Shown piece after piece: positions 1 through 3,915 of a DNA stretch of 11,477 nucleotides (position 1 is the stretch's first letter; every line of letters begins with the position of its first letter). The stretch covers positions 1 to 11,477 of the forward strand of contig USSP01000032.1 of NCBI GenBank assembly GCA_900557385.1. The letters run 5' to 3'. The notes beneath the pieces were generated by a model. That model had not been told where the DNA came from. It worked only from the letters and a program-made list of their open reading frames with translations, and did not search any database. Position numbers and translations under genes: made by a program. This DNA comes from an uncultured Lachnospiraceae bacterium. GTDB taxonomy: Bacteria > Bacillota > Clostridia > Lachnospirales > Lachnospiraceae.

Positions 1-150
1 CACAGTCCGGCTGTCACACGCATAGCCGGTAATGAGTCTGCCGTCATCTGTTTTCTTTGGGTTGGCCACATAGTCGATGATGTCACTGATCGCCCGACTT
101 TCTGTGCGGCCCTTGCCGACATGAAGCGGCATGATTCTCGTGGTTGCCAT
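1..150 (-). CDS. Relaxase/mobilization nuclease, N-terminal part (runs off left edge)
   Basis: Only the first 50 codons are in the window and no stop is reached. The visible protein begins MATTRIMPLHVGKG and continues with TESRAISDIIDYVANPKKT and GRLITGYACDS. This closely resembles the start of MOBP/VirD2-type relaxases of Tn1549-like conjugative elements of Clostridia, which nick and covalently carry the transferred strand. Catalytic Tyr and His motifs lie outside the window, so activity cannot be judged. The ATG at 150 is preceded by an AAGGAGG ribosome site at good spacing. It lies 54 bases downstream of the zinc-ribbon gene on the same strand. Its presence is the main evidence that the left third of the window is a mobilizable or conjugative element. 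The subfamily assignment is from memory of family sequences. Confidence 0.85.
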   Translation of the reverse strand, partial: MATTRIMPLHVGKGRTESRAISDIIDYVANPKKTDDGRLITGYACDSRTV

Positions 151-204
151 AGGTCAGACCTCCTTCCCGAAAAGAAAACGGCCTGCCATAGCAGACCGCT
201 TTCA

Positions 205-531
205 CTATTCTATAAAACTTTCTTCATCGAAAAAATTGAACTCATCATCTTCTAAGTGTCTTGGTGGAAATCTCATTTCATATTGCTCTTGCGCCAATGC
301 ACGGACATCAGGCCGCCTATCCTTTAGTCGATTTTTCAGCCAGGACAACTGCTCTTTCGATAGCCTCCATGGAAGATTCAAAAGACGATTCAGTGTCATC
401 AGTTCAGCCTGCGTTTCTGCTGGTAGCGAAGCACAGGATTTACAAATGTGGGATGCATGACCTTTGCCTGAAAATTTTTCGTTGGCTTTGTATTCACCAC
501 AAACTTTACAATAGTGTCCATGCTTTTTCAT
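205..531 (-). CDS. Small zinc-ribbon protein, translationally coupled to AbiEii toxin gene
   Basis: Encodes 108 aa. The N-terminus holds a four-Cys zinc-binding arrangement: C8-x2-C11 and C30-x2-C33, with H25 and H28 close by, typical of a small treble-clef or ribbon fold. The rest is helical and charged (WRLSKEQLSWLKNRLKDRRP) and ends in an acidic Phe/Asp/Glu-rich tail. The start at 531 is chosen because its ATG overlaps the TGA of the toxin gene upstream (ATGA), with a GAGAAGGG site about 12 bases upstream; a longer reading would lie inside the toxin gene. Similar short CxxC proteins are common in Clostridia mobile elements, but I know of no function. The position between abiEii and the relaxase allows either a transfer accessory role or a third member of the AbiE operon; neither is shown. 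Confidence 0.75.
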   Translation of the reverse strand: MKKHGHYCKVCGEYKANEKFSGKGHASHICKSCASLPAETQAELMTLNRLLNLPWRLSKEQLSWLKNRLKDRRPDVRALAQEQYEMRFPPRHLEDDEFNFFDEESFIE

Positions 532-1382
532 AAGCTGATGCCCTTCTCGCAAAGAACATATAACCTGCGAATTGCTTTCATAATCACATCCCATTCCAAA
601 TCAGAAGCATAAGAAAACTTTTTACGGTATGCCTCCCAAAGTTTTTGCATAACCGAATCATTTTCCACTTCGTCAAAAACTTCTTCAGCCTGGTTAAGAT
701 ACTTCTCCGATCCCCGTTTATGAGCAGTTGCCAGAAGCGCATCATGTAAAATTTTCGGGTTCAGCGTGGTTCCATGCAGCTGTTCTAAAATGTAAATATC
801 GTAGAAATCTCTCATGCGGGTATTGGTTGTGGTTCTGGTAATAATGGTTTCCAGTTTTTCTGCCAGCACAGTTTCTAAATTATAAGCCCAAATATCAATG
901 GAGCGATCTTCCAGCATAAGTTTGAATGAATACCGAACCTCTCTTGGAGTGATTGCATCTCCCGTAGAAATATCAATTTTCAAAGGGGTCACTACACCAT
1001 CGAATGTTGTACTCATGCTGACACGAATCCCCGGATACTCTGCTTCATCCATAATCTCCGAAATACTTTTCAGCTGAAATTTAACACCATCATCAATCGG
1101 AACAGTTACGATTGATGAAATTAGATTCTCAATATCCTCCACATTAACATTAGCTCCTTTTATGGTTGCATCCAAATCCATCGTAGAGCGGGCATCCAAT
1201 CCAACCATAGCCGCTACCAACATACCACCCTTTAAGATAAACTTATCACGATACTCAGAAAGAGAAATACGCTCCAAAAAACGCTCCATCATGTAGTTCC
1301 TCATTAAAATCTGAGCATCTGCGGATTTTTCTCTGGAAAGGTTTCGTATTAAATCTTTAAGCTGCCTTGCTGTTTTTATCAT
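528..1382 (-). CDS. abiEii: Type IV toxin AbiEii, nucleotidyltransferase family
   Basis: Encodes 284 aa, the usual size for AbiEii/AbiGii toxins. These are DNA polymerase beta-like nucleotidyltransferases that inhibit growth, and in phage-infected cells give abortive infection. The family motifs are visible in order: KGGM at 51-54; the metal-binding STMDLDATI at 66-74 with D69 and D71; a third acidic residue in LKIDIS (D137); LAEKLETIITR around 173-183 with K176; and RMRDFYDIYIL at 189-199. All expected catalytic positions look intact, so the toxin is probably active. Its ATG overlaps the TGA of the antitoxin gene (ATGA at 1379-1382), which couples translation so that antitoxin is made first. 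The stop overlaps the zinc-ribbon start in the same way, suggesting one three-gene transcript. Confidence 0.93.
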   Translation of the reverse strand: MIKTARQLKDLIRNLSREKSADAQILMRNYMMERFLERISLSEYRDKFILKGGMLVAAMVGLDARSTMDLDATIKGANVNVEDIENLISSIVTVPIDDGVKFQLKSISEIMDEAEYPGIRVSMSTTFDGVVTPLKIDISTGDAITPREVRYSFKLMLEDRSIDIWAYNLETVLAEKLETIITRTTTNTRMRDFYDIYILEQLHGTTLNPKILHDALLATAHKRGSEKYLNQAEEVFDEVENDSVMQKLWEAYRKKFSYASDLEWDVIMKAIRRLYVLCEKGISL

Positions 1383-1975
1383 AAAAGTACCTCCAAATAC
1401 TGTCGTAAAATTTTTTCCACCTTGAACATCCCAGCATATTGCATTAAAGCTCGCAGGTTCTTATCTTTTCTACGGGCATACGCTTTCAGTGCTCCCTGAA
1501 AGGTCTGAATTTCAATTCTGCTACGGCTTCTGAGCAAATCACAGATCGTTCGCTCCATATCATAAACCGGCACAGTATGCCCGAACGGAGTTTTCGCTGT
1601 TGTAAGTCCTACATCATGTAAGTCTGCTTTAATCGTAAAAACTTGAATGCCTTCTGCTTTCATTTTGCTTGGATTGCATCCAGTTTTGACCGTAACTGTA
1701 TATTCTATTGGTTCACGGTCTGTCAGATCGTGAAAAAATAAAGCTGTTTCATGTGAAAATACTGCTTGTTCAAATCGCAAATGAAGCAGATACATGGCAT
1801 CCACCCAGGAATCTTTGGACAGATAAATCCCATGTGCAACTCTATCCAAATCTCGTGAACGCACATAATCATAAAATACCGGCTTTGAAATTCCAGAGGA
1901 TACGACCTGTGATGTTCGCAGCATTCCTTCTTGTTCTGTTAGCATCTGATCCAGCTGTTCAAATTGTCCCATCAT
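1379..1975 (-). CDS. abiEi: Type IV antitoxin AbiEi, winged-helix autorepressor
   Basis: Encodes 198 aa from the ATG at 1975. It has an N-terminal winged helix (about 1-55: LDQMLTEQEGMLRTSQVVSS through VAHGIYLSKDSW), then the antitoxin domain with FSHETALFFHDLTD (73-86) and the family signature VYDMERTICDLLRSRSRI (137-154). AbiEi proteins neutralise AbiEii without stable complex formation and repress their own operon through the N-terminal domain. The reading frame stays open to 2086, but the start at 1975 has an AGGA site 7 bases upstream and lies about 15 bases after the predicted transcription start, so the longer reading would begin upstream of the promoter. A second ATG follows at 1972. 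It is the first gene of an operon with abiEii and the zinc-ribbon gene. Confidence 0.93.
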   Translation of the reverse strand: MMGQFEQLDQMLTEQEGMLRTSQVVSSGISKPVFYDYVRSRDLDRVAHGIYLSKDSWVDAMYLLHLRFEQAVFSHETALFFHDLTDREPIEYTVTVKTGCNPSKMKAEGIQVFTIKADLHDVGLTTAKTPFGHTVPVYDMERTICDLLRSRSRIEIQTFQGALKAYARRKDKNLRALMQYAGMFKVEKILRQYLEVLL

Positions 1976-1983
1976 ATCACTTC

Positions 1984-2025
1984 CTTTCGCACTAATATTG
2001 TATTGCATATTAGCACGAAAGTAAA
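1984..2025 (-). promoter_or_regulatory. AbiE promoter overlaid by an inverted-repeat operator
   Basis: Read on the minus strand, TTTACT (2025-2020) and TACAAT (2002-1997) are spaced 17 bases apart, a good sigma-A promoter. An inverted repeat covers it: arms at 1984-1998 and 2007-2021, 15 bases each, 13 matching, with an 8-base centre. The arm reads CTTTCGTGCTAATAT on the minus strand. Published AbiEi antitoxins bind inverted repeats in their own promoter, so this is the expected place and shape for autorepression. Binding itself is inferred. Confidence 0.65.
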
Positions 2026-2337
2026 TACATCCTAAATTATTTTCTTTAACGAAAAAGAGAAACCTTTGCTTCAAAGATTTCTCCATAATGTCAGAAAACT
2101 GGTTTCGTTATGGTGCTTTGCCACCCAATCACAGGCCTCTCACCTGCTCGGCTTGATTATCCTCTATGCTAAAGAGTAATTGCAAAGTTTTAACGTTGCC
2201 AGTACAACGGAAGCAAACACCTTATACTTCGTGTCCTGTTGTCAGGAAGAGTTTTCTCTCTTGGTACTTATATTATGATCACGATTCCAGAAAATATCAA
2301 CTTGGTACAAAAAGTATTATGTTTTTGTATCAAGTTC
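2026..2337. other. Stretch without a convincing gene; possible degraded coding remnants
   Basis: I see no intact gene here. On the minus strand short open pieces look protein-like but end quickly. One reads YKVFASVVLATLKLCNYSLA and stops near 2163. Another reads SRAGERPVIGWQSTITKPVF and stops near 2090. Neither has a start site or a family I can name. Such pieces are common where mobile elements have been trimmed. The right end holds a long hairpin, listed separately. Confidence 0.35.
2299..2336. repeat. Near-perfect 15-bp inverted repeat after the coiled-coil gene
   Basis: The arms AACTTGGTACAAAAA (2299-2313) and TTTTTGTATCAAGTT (2322-2336) pair over 15 bases with one G-T position, around an 8-base loop. 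It begins one base after the stop of the coiled-coil gene, so a terminator role is likely, although no clear U-run follows on the minus strand. Part of the left arm (CTTGGTAC then TATTATG) recurs imperfectly at 2260-2277. An element-end or recombination-site role cannot be excluded. Confidence 0.45.
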
Positions 2338-2655
2338 TTAAAAGAGATATGACTTATATTGCCCTTCCATCAATTCCTTCACAAAAGTAATCTTATTCGC
2401 TTCTCTTATTTTTTCGTCAGACATCCTTATGCTTTCCTGGAATGCTTTCACTATTTGCTCTGTATTCACATGAGCAATGAGAGATTCCAGACATGCCACT
2501 TCTTTCACTAATGCCTTTCTCTCAACCTGTTTATCACGCAATACCTTATACACCTTATAACCTTGAGCAGCATTATAGCTGGTCTCCTCTATGTAATTCA
2601 GAACAGAGTTGATTTCATCATCCAATCTGCTAATCTCATTTTTTATAAGCGACAC
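2338..2655 (-). CDS. Small coiled-coil hypothetical protein
   Basis: Encodes 105 aa, predicted to be almost entirely alpha-helical and coiled-coil: an opening heptad stretch (KNEISRLDDEINSVLNYIEE), then AAQGYKVYKVLRDKQVERKA, then a charged C-terminal helix. No enzyme motif, membrane segment or Cys cluster is present. The pattern LNYIE...A.QGYK..K.LRD...ER.. reminds me of short uncharacterised proteins common in phages and integrative elements of Bacillota, but I cannot name a family. The start is GTG at 2655 with AGAGG 5 bases upstream. The frame stays open for ten codons further upstream (including FWQDIEVKV) without a usable start, so a truncated 5' end is possible. It lies 87 bases downstream of the Cro/C1-type regulator on the same strand. 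Confidence 0.62.
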   Translation of the reverse strand: MSLIKNEISRLDDEINSVLNYIEETSYNAAQGYKVYKVLRDKQVERKALVKEVACLESLIAHVNTEQIVKAFQESIRMSDEKIREANKITFVKELMEGQYKSYLF

Positions 2656-2719
2656 CTTTACCTCTATATCCTGCCAAAATCGAAGTTAGAATACATGCAA
2701 GTTTATCATAAATAATCAT
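2636..2719 (-). CDS. Possible 27-codon leader or remnant ORF before the coiled-coil gene
   Basis: An ATG at 2719 has a strong AGGAGG site 9 bases upstream and opens 27 codons (MIIYDKLACILTSILAGYRG...) before a TGA. Its end overlaps the GTG start of the coiled-coil gene by 20 bases in another frame. MIIYDKL resembles the start of the neighbouring regulator (MIVYSKLDDYL), so it may be the stub of a duplicated regulator gene joined to foreign sequence, or a short coupled leader peptide. Only the ribosome site supports translation. Confidence 0.3.
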   Translation of the reverse strand: MIIYDKLACILTSILAGYRGKGVAYKK

Positions 2720-2742
2720 CAGATTCAGCCTCCTCTTATATA

Positions 2743-3027
2743 TTACTGCATTTGCTTCAGTTTTGCTTGCAATTCAGCAATTTGAGCCTCTATTGCCAAT
2801 TTTTCTGCATTTGTTTTCTCATATTCTGCATCAGGTATCCATTCCATGATTTCAGATGGTTGGACTTGCAGATATTCGCAGACTTTGTTTAACGTGTCCG
2901 TTGACATTGTTCTGTTTTTTGTAAATTTAGCCGTCATAGACGGACTCAAATTTAGCGCCCTTTGCAAGTCAATATACTTCATTCCCTTTGCTACTAAATA
3001 ATCATCCAACTTGCTGTAAACTATCAC
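2743..3027 (-). CDS. Cro/C1-type HTH transcriptional regulator with coiled-coil tail
   Basis: Encodes 94 aa. Residues about 5-65 form a small Cro/C1-type helix-turn-helix: YLVAKGMKYIDLQRALNLSP is helices 1-2, SMTAKFTKNRTMSTDTLNKV the turn and recognition helix, and CEYLQVQPSEIMEWIP the last helix, ending in the typical P-S-E-I-M-E pattern of short phage/element repressors. Residues 70-94 (NAEKLAIEAQIAELQAKLKQ) form a coiled coil, probably for dimerisation. Start is GTG at 3027 with GGAGG 8 bases upstream. It has its own promoter (3057-3085) and follows the terminator of the CptIN toxin gene, so it is probably transcribed separately. Targets are unknown; nearby mobility genes are the natural guess. 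Confidence 0.85.
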   Translation of the reverse strand: MIVYSKLDDYLVAKGMKYIDLQRALNLSPSMTAKFTKNRTMSTDTLNKVCEYLQVQPSEIMEWIPDAEYEKTNAEKLAIEAQIAELQAKLKQMQ

Positions 3028-3056
3028 TTCTTATACCTCCATTTTCTCATAGTTAT

Positions 3057-3085
3057 ATTTTAACATAGCTTTCTTGATATGTGAA
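3057..3085 (-). promoter_or_regulatory. Promoter of the HTH regulator gene
   Basis: On the minus strand TTCACA (3085-3080) and TAAAAT (3062-3057) lie 17 bases apart, each one mismatch from consensus. They lie 30 bases and more before the GTG start at 3027 and after the toxin terminator, which supports a separate transcript. Confidence 0.5.
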
Positions 3086-3095
3086 TTTTTTACTA

Positions 3096-3135
3096 ACAAA
3101 AAGGACACCACTACCCAGCTAAGCAATGATGTCCT
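3096..3135 (-). terminator. Rho-independent terminator of the CptN toxin gene
   Basis: Two bases after the toxin stop codon, AGGACATCA (3135-3127 on the minus strand) pairs with TGGTGTCCT (3110-3102), 9 pairs with one G-U, followed by TTTTG. The 16-base loop is long. The plus-strand reading is also T-rich after the stem, but no plus-strand gene enters it. Confidence 0.6.
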
Positions 3136-3137
3136 CT

Positions 3138-3617
3138 TTATTTTTCAAGTTCTTCTTCCATAATATTTCTAATCGCTTTTATATCTGTAAAAGTCAATTT
3201 TATTCCCCGATTATACATAGCCAATACTTCATTCAGATTTTCCACAAGTACCTTATCCAGCTTTTTATGTATTGTTACAGGCTGTTCCTGAATCGTATGA
3301 ATATGGTCAAAATATTTTTCAATAACAGGAAATGTATTTTGTATTAAAAAAGCATTTTCTTTTCCTGCAAATAAACCAATCACAATCGTATTGCATTTAC
3401 CATATCTCTTCTTTTTCTTTTCAATAATACCTTTATACTTCTCGGCTTGTGAACTTACTGGTATCATCCAATACAATTTAGGATTCTTTCTATCCTGAAT
3501 CGCATAATAATGAGGGCGATAGTTTCCCCGTTCCTTATTACTCATCAAATATTTATCCTGAACCAAATCAAAAAATTCGTCCTTGATATGATAAGAATAT
3601 CCCTGCCGTATCTCCAT
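3138..3617 (-). CDS. cptN: Type III toxin, CptN-like endoribonuclease of the ToxN/AbiQ superfamily
   Basis: Encodes 159 aa, the right size for ToxN/CptN toxins. These small endoribonucleases cut mRNA and their own antitoxin RNA, and are held inactive in an RNA-protein assembly. Sequence recognised as family-like: QGYSYHIKDEFF near the N-terminus, YRPHYYAI, YWMIPVSSQAEKYK at about 48-61 (matching the conserved P-L/V-S-S segment of the superfamily), and FLIQNTFPVIEKYFDHIHT. The assignment rests equally on context: immediately upstream are a promoter, tandem repeats and a terminator hairpin in the order that defines type III loci. I chose ATG 3617 (AAAGG 6 bases upstream) over the in-frame TTG at 3623, which lies too close to the ribosome site. 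CptIN rather than ToxIN or TenpIN is my best fit, since CptIN was first defined in Coprococcus-type Clostridia. AbiQ-like is the alternative. Confidence 0.85.
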   Translation of the reverse strand: MEIRQGYSYHIKDEFFDLVQDKYLMSNKERGNYRPHYYAIQDRKNPKLYWMIPVSSQAEKYKGIIEKKKKRYGKCNTIVIGLFAGKENAFLIQNTFPVIEKYFDHIHTIQEQPVTIHKKLDKVLVENLNEVLAMYNRGIKLTFTDIKAIRNIMEEELEK

Positions 3618-3635
3618 AAACAACCTTTCCTATGT

Positions 3636-3671
3636 GATAAAATTCCCCATCAGCATTCACTACTGATGGGG
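3636..3671 (-). terminator. Antitoxin-toxin terminator of the CptIN locus
   Basis: CCCCATCAG (3671-3663, minus strand) and CTGATGGGG (3653-3645) form a perfect 9-bp stem with a 9-base loop, followed by AATTTTAT. It sits between the antitoxin repeats and the toxin ribosome site. In type III systems this hairpin stops most transcripts, giving excess antitoxin RNA and a little toxin mRNA. Confidence 0.75.
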
Positions 3672-3782
3672 AACATTTACAAACTATACTATTTTTATCC
3701 CACCTGTATAGCAAGTGGCTTCATTTACGAACTGAATTATTTATACCCCGCACCATCAGCAAGCGGCAAACATTTACTTCTA
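3640..3782 (-). ncRNA. cptI: CptI-like type III antitoxin RNA
   Basis: Predicted transcript of about 140 nt starting near 3781, about 7 bases after the -10 box, and ending at the terminator before the toxin. It holds two full and one partial repeat of 48-49 nt. Each has GTAAATG, then a CC-rich arm; the two full repeats have CTTGCT and a stem of the form CCGC-11 nt-GCGG (first) or CCAC-11 nt-GTGG (second). The change G-C to A-U with the same loop length is compensated and argues for a conserved RNA fold. The third copy merges into the terminator hairpin. The toxin should cut the precursor into repeat-sized RNAs that wrap it; this is family knowledge, not visible here. Confidence 0.75.
3674..3777 (-). 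repeat. Tandem repeats of the antitoxin RNA (2 full + 1 partial, 48-49 bp)
   Basis: GTAAATG (minus strand) recurs at 3777-3771, 3728-3722 and 3680-3674, spaced 49 and 48 bases. The shared block continues as CTTGCT and a G-run in units one and two (stems 3748-3751/3763-3766 and 3700-3703/3715-3718). Unit three keeps TGCTGATGG, also found in unit one, inside the terminator. Confidence 0.65.
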
Positions 3783-3787
3783 TCTTT

Positions 3788-3816
3788 AGTATATACAGTA
3801 TCTTTAAAATAATCAA
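3788..3816 (-). promoter_or_regulatory. Promoter of the CptIN locus
   Basis: On the minus strand TTGATT (3816-3811) and TATACT (3793-3788) are 17 bases apart, a strong sigma-A match directly before the first antitoxin repeat. A small AACCT/AGGTT dyad lies just upstream of the -35 box. Confidence 0.7.
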
Positions 3817-3877
3817 CCTGCTTTTTTAAGGTTATAAATATTTTTGACTATTTTTTACTATATCATGGCTCCCCATT

Positions 3878-3896
3878 TGTCGTAACTCTGTCGTAA
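3878..3896. repeat. 8-bp direct repeat at the accessory/core boundary
   Basis: TGTCGTAA occurs twice (3878-3885 and 3889-3896), separated by CTC, 20 bases past the lysS stop and 62 bases before the CptIN promoter. This is where core-gene sequence gives way to element-like AT-rich DNA. Possible roles are recombinase arm or core sites, or a regulator box; none is shown. The lysS 3' flank has no strong terminator hairpin, only a weak AT-rich dyad around 3893-3911. Confidence 0.4.
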
Positions 3897-3915
3897 AATG
3901 CATACATTTACTCTC

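Noticed and set aside
131..533. Plus-strand ORFs of 109 and 90 codons over the zinc-ribbon gene
   Set aside because: They lie antisense to a gene with Cys motifs, a good start and ATGA coupling, and have no recognisable motifs of their own.
3645..3787. CRISPR-like array
   Set aside because: Only two to three degenerate units of 48-49 bp with no constant repeat/variable spacer pattern; the promoter-terminator-toxin context fits a type III antitoxin RNA.
3900..3912. GCATACATTTACT next to lysS matching 12 of 13 bases of the first antitoxin repeat
   Set aside because: Short and AT-rich, out of phase with the repeat period; coincidence is likely, though it could be a duplicated end.
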